A stretch of DNA of 64,000 nucleotides from Planctomycetia bacterium (GTDB taxonomy: Bacteria > Planctomycetota > Planctomycetia > Pirellulales > UBA1268), in contig JAIOPD010000115.1 of NCBI GenBank assembly GCA_021414115.1, forward strand, positions 1 to 64,000, written 5' to 3'. Made by a program: the position numbers and the translations under genes. Under the pieces are notes generated by a model. It was not told the DNA's origin. It made no database searches and saw only the letters and a program-made list of their open reading frames with translations. Positions 46,725-55,135 of the stretch are shown here, piece after piece. Each line of letters opens with the position of its first letter. The stretch's first letter is position 1.

Positions 46725-46743
46725 CACTGGCACCGTCGGCGGG

Positions 46744-46959
46744 TCACCGCCAGTTGGCGACGAAGGCAAGCGTGCCGAGGGCGAGTGCCAGCCCAATGGC
46801 CACGAGCACGGCCAGAAGGATCGCGATGCTGCGGCCGGCCCAGAGGTCTTCGTCGATCATCGACACGCGGTCGGACTTGTCGAAGGAGCCGTTCCACACG
46901 GGAAACGCCCGCTCGTCATACACCCACTGCGTGCGCTCTTCGTAGTTCTTGTGGCTCAT
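46744..46959 (-). CDS. Small single-span membrane protein
   Basis: 71 residues from the ATG at 46959. Residues 1-43 are charged (NYEERTQWVYDERAFPVWNG), then one membrane helix (SIAILLAVLVAIGLALALG) runs to near the C-terminus. It ends 19 bases before the ispE start in the same direction. Function unknown. Confidence 0.65.
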   Translation of the reverse strand: MSHKNYEERTQWVYDERAFPVWNGSFDKSDRVSMIDEDLWAGRSIAILLAVLVAIGLALALGTLAFVANWR

Positions 46960-47072
46960 GCTGGCAGGGCGGCCGTCAAAAGGCCGGAATGCGGGATATG
47001 ATGACGATGTCCGTTCGTGAGAAATGTACCCCGCGATATCGGCACCCGCCAGTGCTGAAAGCCGCCTCGCCG

Positions 47073-48164
47073 ATGACTTTCGAACCCACCCTCGACCCGG
47101 TTGCCGGCGCCGCCGCTGCTCCCGAGGCCCGCCGCCACGTGCTCGATCCGGCCAGCGGCCTGGCTGCGTGGCTCGGCCAGCGTGGCCAGCCAGCGTGGCG
47201 GGCCGGGGCGATCCGCCGCTGGCTGCACGGCCGGCGGGCCCAGTCGTTCGCCGACATGACCGATCTGCCGCGTGGCCTGCGGAGTGAACTCGACGCCGAC
47301 TTTCGGATCTGGACCACGACGGTGGCCGTCCATCAGCGGGCCGATGACGGCACCGAAAAACTGCTGCTCGCACTCGCCGACGGCCAGCGGATCGAGTGCG
47401 TGCTTTTGCGCGAGGAGGATGGCGACCGTCGCACCGTCTGCATCAGTTCGCAGGTGGGCTGCGCGATGGGCTGCGTGTTTTGCGCCAGCGGCATCGACGG
47501 CGTGGTCCGCAACCTGACCACCGGCGAGATCGTGGAGCAACTGCTCCGACTCGCCTTGCTCCTGCCCGGCGACGAGCGGCTCAGTCACATCGTGGTCATG
47601 GGCATGGGCGAGCCGCTGGCCAATCTCGACCGCCTCCTGCCCGCACTCGCCGAGGCGCAGGATCCCGAGGGCCTCGGGATCTCGCAGCGACGCATCACGA
47701 TCTCCACCGTCGGCCTGCCGCAGGCCATCGACCGCCTCGGCGCCGCGAATCCCGGCTACCATCTCGCCGTCAGCCTGCACGCGGCCGACGACGATCTCCG
47801 CACGCGGCTGGTGCCGGTCAACAAGGCGACCGGTCTGGCCGACGTGATGGCAGCCGCCGACCGCTACTGGGAGACGTCCGGCCGCCGCCTGACGTTCGAG
47901 TATGTCCTCCTCGGCGGGGTCAACGACTCGCGCGAGCAGGCCGAACGGCTCGCACGGTTGCTCGGCGGCCGTGCCGCCCTCGTCAACGTGATTCCCTACA
48001 ACGCTGTCTCGGGCATGCCCTGGAAGGAACCGACGACCGCGGCCCGCGAGCAGTTTCTGGACGTCTTGCGAGCCGCGGGGGTCAACGTGCAGGTCCGCCG
48101 CCGCAAAGGCGCCAGGATCGACGCCGCCTGCGGCCAACTCCGCCGCCTCGCCGCCAAGTTCTAG
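47073..48164 (+). CDS. rlmN: 23S rRNA/tRNA adenine C2-methyltransferase RlmN
   Basis: 363 residues from the ATG at 47073. It is a radical SAM enzyme with the cluster CxxxCxxC as CAMGCVFC (Cys130, 134, 137), the methyl-carrying Cys near the C-terminus (DAACGQLRRL, Cys353) and GMGEPLANLD, NVIPYN and RRRKGARID. It methylates A2503 of 23S rRNA and some tRNAs. An upstream in-frame start would add about 25 residues. Its TAG overlaps the stop of the convergent small membrane gene (CTAG). Confidence 0.95.
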   Translation: MTFEPTLDPVAGAAAAPEARRHVLDPASGLAAWLGQRGQPAWRAGAIRRWLHGRRAQSFADMTDLPRGLRSELDADFRIWTTTVAVHQRADDGTEKLLLALADGQRIECVLLREEDGDRRTVCISSQVGCAMGCVFCASGIDGVVRNLTTGEIVEQLLRLALLLPGDERLSHIVVMGMGEPLANLDRLLPALAEAQDPEGLGISQRRITISTVGLPQAIDRLGAANPGYHLAVSLHAADDDLRTRLVPVNKATGLADVMAAADRYWETSGRRLTFEYVLLGGVNDSREQAERLARLLGGRAALVNVIPYNAVSGMPWKEPTTAAREQFLDVLRAAGVNVQVRRRKGARIDAACGQLRRLAAKF

Positions 48165-48397
48165 GCCAGCCACCCCAGCAACGACACCGCGACGAGCACG
48201 GCGCCGAGGATTCCGCCGAGCCAGCCGATCCACTGGATCGTCGCGTGACGGATCGCCGGTGGGCTCTCGTGGTGCGTGGCCGCGAAGACGATCGACGCCA
48301 CGAGGATCAGCGGGATGCCGAATGCGATGCCGGGCACACGGTCTCCCAACACGGCGACGACGGGACCTGGCAGTGACCAGAGCGACAGATCGATCAT
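48161..48397 (-). CDS. Small two-span membrane protein
   Basis: 78 residues with two membrane helices (GIAFGIPLILVASIVFAATH and WIGWLGGILGAVLVAVSLLG) separated by a His-rich loop. Its ATG overlaps the stop of the upstream gene by four bases (ATGA). No family recognised. Probably works with the membrane protein encoded upstream. Confidence 0.6.
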   Translation of the reverse strand: MIDLSLWSLPGPVVAVLGDRVPGIAFGIPLILVASIVFAATHHESPPAIRHATIQWIGWLGGILGAVLVAVSLLGWLA

Positions 48398-49092
48398 GAG
48401 CTACTTTTTCCTTCTGGCGCAGTCTCGGTCGTGAGCCGCATTGGTCCGGACCAGGCGTCGTAGATCACGAGCAGGTTGAGCATCCCCGCCAGCATCGTGT
48501 AGAGGGTGCCGATGTCGAAGAACCGGCCGAGCCGTTGGTGCCAGAGCGAGAGCTGGTCGGCCGGCCGACGGTCGAGCACGCCGCCCCGTGGCAGGGGGCG
48601 GAACTGTTGCCAGGGGGGCAGCGGTTGGAAGTCGTCGGCATCGAGGTCGGGGTCGCGGCTGGCGAGCCGCTGGGCATAGGCCTGCGTGACCGGTTGGCCG
48701 CGGGACAGGGGCGGGGCCATGAAGTCGCTGGCGAAGAGAGGCTCCCGAGTCGGGCCTTCCAGTCGCCACGATTGAAGCATGGCTGGAATGGCTGCCGCGC
48801 CGATGCCAGCCTGACAGAGAAACGCCCACCGCTTCTCGCCCGGTTTCCACGACGCGTAAACGACCCGGCCACCACCCAGCCACATCCCCGTCACAAACGC
48901 GGTGAGCAGTATCGCCATGAAGACGACGCCCTTGAACCTGCGGCCCTGATAGATCTGGCCGAGACCGGGAACGAGCCAGGAGAGCAGGGCGGCGACCGCG
49001 GGATGCCCGAGATCGATCGCCGATCCATCGTCGGGCGAGAGCGCCACAAAGCGACGGGCCGCGGTGGATTCCTGTCTTCCCAACGGTCGCAC
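48394..49092 (-). CDS. Integral membrane protein with GLGQIYQGR motif (DUF6677-like)
   Basis: About 232 residues, with GTG at 49092 (CAGGAG upstream) as the best start. AVAALLSWLVPGLGQIYQGRRFKGVVFM is the TM2/DUF6677 signature near the N-terminus. It is followed by a cytoplasmic or periplasmic stretch and a C-terminal membrane helix (DIGTLYTMLAGMLNLLVIYD). Such proteins are common in planctomycetes and of unknown function. It is coupled to the next small membrane gene. Confidence 0.65.
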   Translation of the reverse strand: MRPLGRQESTAARRFVALSPDDGSAIDLGHPAVAALLSWLVPGLGQIYQGRRFKGVVFMAILLTAFVTGMWLGGGRVVYASWKPGEKRWAFLCQAGIGAAAIPAMLQSWRLEGPTREPLFASDFMAPPLSRGQPVTQAYAQRLASRDPDLDADDFQPLPPWQQFRPLPRGGVLDRRPADQLSLWHQRLGRFFDIGTLYTMLAGMLNLLVIYDAWSGPMRLTTETAPEGKSSS

Positions 49093-49262
49093 TCCTGCTG
49101 AACGGATTCCCGTCGGGAGTTTATTCGAAGCCGTGCGGTGCAGGAATGACCGGGCCGGACCAGCGGTATTTTTCAGGCACCGCTGCTTCCTGCTAGCATC
49201 GTCGTCGAATCCGGCGCGTCGCAGCGGCGGGCGAAAGAGACGGCGATGGAGGTTGACGACGC

Positions 49263-49586
49263 ATGCGGCGCAGGGCCTGGCTGACGGCGATGCTTCTGAT
49301 GGTGGCGGGATGCTCGGGCAAGGCCACGAAGGCGCGGGCGAAGAAGACGGGACCATCCCAGAAACGTCCGAAGGGCCCCCAGACGATGGGCGGGCTGCTG
49401 CTCGACGCCTACATCGAGGATCTGAAGAGCCCCGCCCCCGACAAACGGATCAATGCGGCCCGCGAGCTTGCGAACATGGGCCCCAACGCAAAAAAGGCCG
49501 TGCCGTCGCTCGAGAAGATGGCGACCGACAAAAACGGCAAGGTGAGCGCCGCCGCAAAGCAGGCCCTTGCGTCGATCCGCAAATAG
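49263..49586 (+). CDS. Small lipoprotein with HEAT-like repeats
   Basis: 107 residues. The signal peptide (WLTAMLLMVAGCSGK) has a lipobox LMVAGC, so the mature protein is lipid-anchored at Cys17. A basic linker is followed by DKRINAARELANMG and KAVPSLEKMATDKNGKVSAA, HEAT-repeat helices. Anchored protein-protein interaction module of unknown role. Confidence 0.75.
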   Translation: MRRRAWLTAMLLMVAGCSGKATKARAKKTGPSQKRPKGPQTMGGLLLDAYIEDLKSPAPDKRINAARELANMGPNAKKAVPSLEKMATDKNGKVSAAAKQALASIRK

Positions 49587-49612
49587 GCGGCGGCCGCTGG
49601 TCCGCGTGCCGA

Positions 49613-50497
49613 CTATCCCCAGAGCCTGCGCACGGCTTTGACCTGGGGACGGGCGGCGGGTCGCCGCGGGGAGTCGTCGGCCTCGGCGGCGGTGTCGGTT
49701 TCCGCGGGGAGAAGCTCCCGCCAGACGCGTTCGACCGTCGCGGCATCGACGCGATCGAGCGACTCGCCGGCGGCGGCGATGGCGGAGAGCCGTGCGAGCC
49801 GGCAGGCCATGCGGGGCACGCCCCCGGAAAATCGTGCGAGCGTGGTGACCGCGGTATCCGAGAACGCGTCGGCGTCGGCCGAGCCGCGGTGGAGCGCCGT
49901 GGCCATGTAGGCCGCGACGTCGTCTTCGCTCCACAGAGGCAGGTCGATGCGGACCGCGGCGCGAAGCCGGACGGCATCGGGAACCCGTGGGAGGCCCGTC
50001 GGAGTCGCCAGCGCCACGATCACCGTCGATGCGAACCGCGGCTCACCCGCCGCCACCAGGCGGGCGATGCCGTCGAGCGCGTCATCCGGAGCGTGATCGA
50101 CATCGTCGAAGATGAGAACGGTGGGCCGCTCCATCAGGGTGTTTTCACGAAGCCGGTTTTCGAGCGCGAGCCAGGGTCGGATCGCCTCGGCGCGGCTCGC
50201 CGGATCGAGCGGCAGCCGCGCGAGCAGGAGATCGAGCCATTCGCCCACGGGCAGGCCGTGCAGCGAGAGCACCGCCACCTCGGCCCCGAGGCCACCGAGC
50301 CGCCGGGCCGCGACGGCCGCCAGATGGCTTTTGCCGAGGCCGGCCGCAGCCACCACGAGCCCGCACCGCTGCCGCTCGGTGAGCAGCCATTCGAGCCGCG
50401 CCAGAGCCTCCTCCTGCGCGGGCCCCATGTGGAAACCAGCGGGGTCGATCGCGGCGTCGAAGGCTGCTGCGGCGAGATGGAGTCGTTCGCGTACCAT
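49613..50497 (-). CDS. AAA+ ATPase of the ExeA/MshM type
   Basis: 294 residues from the ATG at 50497. Walker A reads AAAGLGKSH (the usual first Gly is Ala) and Walker B LIFDDVD. The sensor region SEDDVAAYMATALHRG and PRMACRLARLS match the AAA_22/ExeA domain. ExeA-type ATPases help assemble secretion or pilus machines or load transposition complexes. No peptidoglycan-binding domain is fused to it. A DUF1559 prepilin-like gene lies about 2 kb away. A long upstream in-frame extension is not coding. Confidence 0.7.
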   Translation of the reverse strand: MVRERLHLAAAAFDAAIDPAGFHMGPAQEEALARLEWLLTERQRCGLVVAAAGLGKSHLAAVAARRLGGLGAEVAVLSLHGLPVGEWLDLLLARLPLDPASRAEAIRPWLALENRLRENTLMERPTVLIFDDVDHAPDDALDGIARLVAAGEPRFASTVIVALATPTGLPRVPDAVRLRAAVRIDLPLWSEDDVAAYMATALHRGSADADAFSDTAVTTLARFSGGVPRMACRLARLSAIAAAGESLDRVDAATVERVWRELLPAETDTAAEADDSPRRPAARPQVKAVRRLWG

Positions 50498-50751
50498 GGC
50501 CGGAGTGTAGCGGCGGCACGGCGGCGGGTCAGGAGCGACTTGGCCGATGTTTCTCGCGTGTTCTCGATCCATCGGGGCGGTCAGCAAGCGGCACGCGGGA
50601 TTGCGGGAATCCGCCCTCCACGTCGCTTCGCTTCGCGGTTGTTTCACGGATCGCCACGCCACGTTGGCTCCGGTAGTCTCTGGTGACAGTCCCCGACTCC
50701 ATTCTCCACAGAACACTGGATGGAACCTTTGTTCCCCGCGGATCAGGCCCG

Positions 50752-51444
50752 ATGAGCGAGCGATTCTTTCTGTCGTCGCCCCCCCATGCAGGTCGGGCCG
50801 TGCTCGAGGGAGACGAAGCGCGGCACCTCGTCCGCGTACTGCGCGGGAAGGTCGGCGACCTGGTCCGCGTGTTCGACGGCTCGGGTGTCGAGTGGCCCGC
50901 GCGGGTGATGGCAATCGGCCGCGACGAGGTGACGCTCGAGCTTGACGAGCCGCTGAGCGTTGCGGTCGCAGCCGCCCCGCCGCTCACGCTCGCCGTCGCC
51001 CTGCCCAAGGGAGACCGGCAGAAGTGGCTCGTCGAAAAACTCACCGAACTCGGCGTGGCTCGGCTCGTGCCGCTGGTCACGCTGCGGGGCGTGGCGGAGG
51101 CGACTCCGGGGGCGCTCGAGAGGCTCCGCCGTGGCGTGCTCGAGGCCTGCAAACAGTCGGGCCGCAACACGCTCATGGAGATCGGCGAGCCGCGGACGAT
51201 CGCCGAGATCCTTCGCGAGCGGCCGGCTACGGTCCGGATGCTCGTCGCCGATCCGGGGGCAGCGCCGCTCGACGCGGCGGATGCCGCCGCCACCGCCGCC
51301 ATCGCGCTCGTCGGCCCGGAAGGAGGCTTCGCGGCGGAAGAGCTTGCCGCGCTCGATGCGGCGGGTGTCGTTCGCGTCGGCCTCGGCCCTCACATTCTCC
51401 GCGTCGAGACGGCCGCGATCGCGCTGGCCGCCCGGCTGGCATAG
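50752..51444 (+). CDS. rsmE: 16S rRNA uracil-1498 N3-methyltransferase
   Basis: 230 residues from the ATG at 50752. A PUA-like N-terminal domain (GDEARHLVRVLRGKVGDLV) is followed by the SPOUT knot: LAVALPKGDRQKWLVEKLTE, ALVGPEGGFAAEEL and LGPHILRVETA. It methylates U1498 in the ribosome decoding region. Stands alone, divergent from the AAA ATPase gene. Confidence 0.9.
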   Translation: MSERFFLSSPPHAGRAVLEGDEARHLVRVLRGKVGDLVRVFDGSGVEWPARVMAIGRDEVTLELDEPLSVAVAAAPPLTLAVALPKGDRQKWLVEKLTELGVARLVPLVTLRGVAEATPGALERLRRGVLEACKQSGRNTLMEIGEPRTIAEILRERPATVRMLVADPGAAPLDAADAAATAAIALVGPEGGFAAEELAALDAAGVVRVGLGPHILRVETAAIALAARLA

Positions 51445-51448
51445 CCGT

Positions 51449-52246
51449 TCAGTCGCAGCAGTCGCACCGCTCAGGCACGTTGAGAACCAGCGTGGCGGCG
51501 TACGAGGTCTTGTCGTACCCCTCGCCCTTCTCGTCGGGCTTCACGAGATGGGCGACGACGAGGATGAACGTGCCCTCCGTGGGCGTGTAGTGGCAGCGGC
51601 CTTCCGTGTCGGTCATCCGCTCGTAGTTGGGATCGAAGCCCTCGTCGAGCGTCGCGCCCCGCGGGATGAACGACACGCGGTGGTCGGCGAGCGGCTTGCC
51701 TTTGAAGAGCAGTCGCAAGGCGATCGGCTTGCCGGGGCCGGTGCCGAGCACGGGATGCGTTTCGGGGACCAGTTCGAGCGGATGCCCCAGCGGTGTGGTG
51801 AACTCCGCGGTGGGTTGCGGTGGCGCATCGACCGCGTGGGCCGCGAGGAACCAGGTTTTGCCCCCTTTGAATCCCCTGCCGCCGTGGCGGATGCCCGACC
51901 GGGCGTGGGCCACGCAGTGCAGCCCTTCATCGGCGGCGACGAACCGCGCCGACCAGTAGCCCTCCTTGGGGGCGAAGCCGAGATCGACGAGTGCCGGCAC
52001 CAGATCGGTGGTCGTGCCGTCTGGCCCGAGCACGGCGAGCGTCGTGCCGTCGAGCGAGCCGAGTTTTCCGGCGATCTTGAAGTCGCGGTGATCATTGCCG
52101 TGGTTGCCGAGCACGAGATCGACGTGCACGACGTCATGGGTGCGGGCCACGGTCGTGGCGGTCTGCACCCAGGTGTCGTGAGCCTGCACGACTGCCGCGG
52201 CGCACGCCACAGCCATGGTCGCTGCGCGAAACAGGTGAGCCTTCAT
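51449..52246 (-). CDS. Secreted DUF4198 protein
   Basis: 265 residues. A signal peptide (FRAATMAVACAAAVVQAH) precedes HDTWVQTATTVARTHDVVHV, the start of the DUF4198 domain, which is often linked to metal uptake or tolerance. VLGTGPGKPIALRLLFKGKP and MTDTEGRCHYTPTEGTFILV are typical beta strands. The mature protein begins with His-Asp. The C-terminus ends CDCCD, an extra cluster that could bind a metal. It lies just upstream (in sequence order) of a DUF1559 gene on the same strand. Confidence 0.75.
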   Translation of the reverse strand: MKAHLFRAATMAVACAAAVVQAHDTWVQTATTVARTHDVVHVDLVLGNHGNDHRDFKIAGKLGSLDGTTLAVLGPDGTTTDLVPALVDLGFAPKEGYWSARFVAADEGLHCVAHARSGIRHGGRGFKGGKTWFLAAHAVDAPPQPTAEFTTPLGHPLELVPETHPVLGTGPGKPIALRLLFKGKPLADHRVSFIPRGATLDEGFDPNYERMTDTEGRCHYTPTEGTFILVVAHLVKPDEKGEGYDKTSYAATLVLNVPERCDCCD

Positions 52247-52274
52247 GGTGAAATCGCTCCGGAAGGAAAATGGA

Positions 52275-53420
52275 TCAGTAACCGCTCGATGTCGTCTCGC
52301 CGCCGGCGATGCTGTGCAGCCCGCGGTGGAGGCGGGTGTCGGTGTCTTCGGACAACGAGGCGACGTGGCCGTCGGCGAAGAGCACGTTGGCGCCGCCGCG
52401 ATGCCAGCTCTTCGGCCCGAAGAAGCCCGACCAGTGCACGACGTAGTCGGGGATCGGGCTATTGGGCGTCAGAAAGCCGTTGGTCAGGCTGTTGCCCGCC
52501 GTCGTCGTCGCCCAGGCGAGTCCCCGGCCGCGCATCGACGGGCTCGCGGCATGCCGCCATGTGGTGATCGTTGTCCAGTTTGCGATCAGCGCGTCGATGT
52601 CGGCCGTCGTCGGATTCGCATTGCCATTGAGCGTGATCCGGTTGGGTGAGCCGTTGCTGCCGTTTGCGTTGGTCCATCCCGTCGACCCGTTCAGCGTGTA
52701 TTGATAGGGAAACGAGGGGGCCGCGTTGGCCGGGAACGCGATGCCGTCGCTCGTGCCGTTGGCGACGCTGCGAACAGCCTCGCTGCCGATGACCGTATGG
52801 GACGTGCCATCCGTGACCTGCGCGATCCTCACTCTCGAGTTCTCGTAGACAATTCCATCGGTCGGCTTGCTGAACTCCCAGTAGGTCGTCCCAGATCCGT
52901 CGGCCGTGGCGCTGCCGATGCTCACCATGTAGTTGTTGCCGCCGTAGTCGGCGCCGTTGCAGCGGTTCACCGTTGGCGCCGGATCGCTCGAGCACAGGAA
53001 CATGGGCACGGGCGTGGCGAAGACCGCGACGAACGCCGGATCGGGCACCTGGTTGCTGAAGCTCCCGGTGAACGGTGTCTTCTTGAAGTCCAATCGTCCG
53101 GCGATGGCGGCCTCCTCCGCATAGGGCAGGAGCCGCGCGTGCAGCGACCAGCCGGCGCTCTGGCTCGTTCGCGCGTCGGTCGGCGGAAACCGGCCGCGGG
53201 CACTCTCGTAATTCAGCATGGCCAGGCCGAACTGCCGGAGGTTGCTCGCGCAGTTCATGCGTCGGGCGGCTTCACGGGCCGACTGGACGGCGGGCAGCAG
53301 CAGGCCGATGAGGATGGCGATGATCGCGACCACCACGAGGAGTTCGATCACCGTAACACCATGAATGAGCCGAAGGCGGCGACGGCTCTGCGCCGCCGGC
53401 CCCGATGAAGGAACGGACAT
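52275..53420 (-). CDS. DUF1559 prepilin-type secreted protein
   Basis: 381 residues from the ATG at 53420. RRRLRLIHG is followed by VTVIELLVVVAIIAILIGLL, a type IV prepilin signal: the peptidase cuts after Gly and the residue is methylated. The rest is the DUF1559 domain with NCASNLRQFGLAMLNYESAR, MFLCSSDPAP and ANVLFADGHVASLSED. Planctomycetes encode many copies, with roles in extracellular assembly still unclear. DUF4198 and Cys-rich genes flank it on the same strand. Confidence 0.85.
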   Translation of the reverse strand: MSVPSSGPAAQSRRRLRLIHGVTVIELLVVVAIIAILIGLLLPAVQSAREAARRMNCASNLRQFGLAMLNYESARGRFPPTDARTSQSAGWSLHARLLPYAEEAAIAGRLDFKKTPFTGSFSNQVPDPAFVAVFATPVPMFLCSSDPAPTVNRCNGADYGGNNYMVSIGSATADGSGTTYWEFSKPTDGIVYENSRVRIAQVTDGTSHTVIGSEAVRSVANGTSDGIAFPANAAPSFPYQYTLNGSTGWTNANGSNGSPNRITLNGNANPTTADIDALIANWTTITTWRHAASPSMRGRGLAWATTTAGNSLTNGFLTPNSPIPDYVVHWSGFFGPKSWHRGGANVLFADGHVASLSEDTDTRLHRGLHSIAGGETTSSGY

Positions 53421-53560
53421 GAATCGGCTCCCGAAAGGTGGCGACACCCCGGCGGCCGATGGCGCGCACGCTGCGCGCAGGCTCGACCAACGAGCGTGGC
53501 GGGACCGCACGCTTGCAGGCACGGTGCGGACGCCGCGGAAGGCTGGAGGCAATTGCCAGC

Positions 53561-54223
53561 TCAGCAGGCCCTGGGGGGCGGCGCGTCGGGAGAACGGGGG
53601 AGGGCTTTGATCGGGTCGTCGGCGATCGTGATCGTCGCTGTCGGGCTCGGCCGGGAAACCGAGGTCACGAGCGGAGGTGGCAGCGAGAGGCCCCCCGAAG
53701 ACCACTCGTCTGCGACGCCGCCACAGGCCAGCATCGCCCGGAGCACGATGCTCCGCACGCCGACGACGTGGGCCGCGTCGGGGATGCGGGCCGGCGGCTC
53801 GTCTCCCTGATCGACGGCGCAGCACGACGGCTCGGCCGCCTCACAGCAGCTCGGCGTCGCGGCACTGCAGCACGAGCCGGAAGCCTTGGGCAGGCTCGCA
53901 GCGGCGCGTTGCATGAGGCTGGCGAGGATCGCGGGGGCGACGTCGTGGGCCCGTGCCCAGGCGAGCGTCTCGGCGGGAGTATTACAGCAGCAGTCTTGGA
54001 GGCACTGCTCGGCGGTGGCACAGCCGCACGCCTTGTCCATGCACGGAAACGGCGTCGAGCGGTCCTTGCCGGCCAGCCGCGCTGCCGCCGCAGGGTTCGT
54101 CCGACCGCCGCCGATCCCAGCCTTCGAGCCGCCCAGCGGCAGGGGCAGTCCGGAGGCGACGAGGCAGAAGACGGCGAGGCAGCCCCACGTGGTGGCTCGG
54201 GTTGTCGTTGCACTCAGCTGCAT
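53561..54223 (-). CDS. Secreted Cys-rich protein with CC pairs
   Basis: 220 residues from the ATG at 54223. A signal peptide (TTWGCLAVFCLVASGLPLPL) is followed by repeated Cys pairs: FPCMDKACGCATAEQCLQDC, CCNTPAET and SCCSAATPSCCEAAEPSCCA. At least fifteen Cys lie in the middle 100 residues. The C-terminus is Pro/Ser/Thr-rich. The pattern fits binding of several metal ions or disulfide links outside the cell. It stands next to the DUF1559 gene and near the DUF4198 protein, whose tail is also CDCCD. No family recognised. Confidence 0.7.
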   Translation of the reverse strand: MQLSATTTRATTWGCLAVFCLVASGLPLPLGGSKAGIGGGRTNPAAAARLAGKDRSTPFPCMDKACGCATAEQCLQDCCCNTPAETLAWARAHDVAPAILASLMQRAAASLPKASGSCCSAATPSCCEAAEPSCCAVDQGDEPPARIPDAAHVVGVRSIVLRAMLACGGVADEWSSGGLSLPPPLVTSVSRPSPTATITIADDPIKALPRSPDAPPPRAC

Positions 54224-54282
54224 GGCGTCCTCGAGAGTATCCCCTGGAGGGCGGTGATCCAAGTGCGGCCCTGGCTTCGCGA

Positions 54283-55065
54283 TCAGAGCGCTACGAGGGA
54301 GGCGATCGCGGCGGCGAGTTCCGTCCGGCTCGCCCGCTCGTCGACCGGTTCCAGGCCGATCCAGCCGCGGTAGCCGCACTCCTCGAGCGTCGCAAGCGTG
54401 GTGGCCAAGTCCACCTGCCCCGTGCCGAGGATCACCGCGCGGCCGCGGCCCGCGAACGGTCCCGCGATGGCGTCGGTCGCATGCACCGCGGCGACGTGGG
54501 CCGCGAGTGTTTCGACCGCGGCGGCCGGATCGTGGCCGTGGACGACGAGCGAACCGGTGACGATGTCGCAGGTCAGCGAGCCGGCGGGAAGCGTCGAAAT
54601 GAGTCGGGCGAGATCGGCCGGCGCGGCCCGGCCGGCCTCGGCGCAGAGTGTCGCGCCGACGTGCTGCCCGAAGTTGCCGATGTCGGTGAGCACGTCGACG
54701 AGCAGATTCCAATGCGGCCCCGCCGCCTCTTCAGGAATGTCGCCCACGTGGTTGAGCACGACACCGGCGCCGAGATCGTGCGCCAGTTTCAGGGCGGCCT
54801 TCGTCGCGGCGATCCGGCCCTCGAGCCGCGCGCCATCGGCATAGCCGCCCCGCGTGCGGAATGAGACTGCCGACACGGTGACTCCCTCGTCGCCGAGCCA
54901 CTTGCGGATCTGCCGCAGGCCGGTCTGCGTGAGCTGCTCCGGATCGATCCCGCTACGGGCGTCGAGTTCGATGCCGTGGACACCCAGATCGCGGGCCAGC
55001 CGCAGGGCCCTGCGGAGATCTGTCGAGAACGCGGCTGCCGGCACGGAGAGTCGGGAGGTGTCCAT
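54283..55065 (-). CDS. Sugar phosphate isomerase/epimerase (xylose isomerase-like)
   Basis: 260 residues from the ATG at 55065. A TIM barrel of the AP_endonuc_2 family: GVHGIELDARSGIDP, VVLNHVGDIPEEAAG, TLCAEAGRAAP, TCDIVTGSLVVHGHDP (metal Asp and His) and ILGTGQVDLATTL with GYRGWIGLEPVDE. It probably isomerises or epimerises a sugar or hydroxypyruvate-like substrate. The exact substrate cannot be told. Divergent from nif3. Confidence 0.8.
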   Translation of the reverse strand: MDTSRLSVPAAAFSTDLRRALRLARDLGVHGIELDARSGIDPEQLTQTGLRQIRKWLGDEGVTVSAVSFRTRGGYADGARLEGRIAATKAALKLAHDLGAGVVLNHVGDIPEEAAGPHWNLLVDVLTDIGNFGQHVGATLCAEAGRAAPADLARLISTLPAGSLTCDIVTGSLVVHGHDPAAAVETLAAHVAAVHATDAIAGPFAGRGRAVILGTGQVDLATTLATLEECGYRGWIGLEPVDERASRTELAAAIASLVAL

Positions 55066-55135
55066 AGAAGGGCAGGGGAGACGAGCAGAGGGTCCGGGGA
55101 TCGCGTCGGCCGAACCACCATAGTATCTTCTCCGC

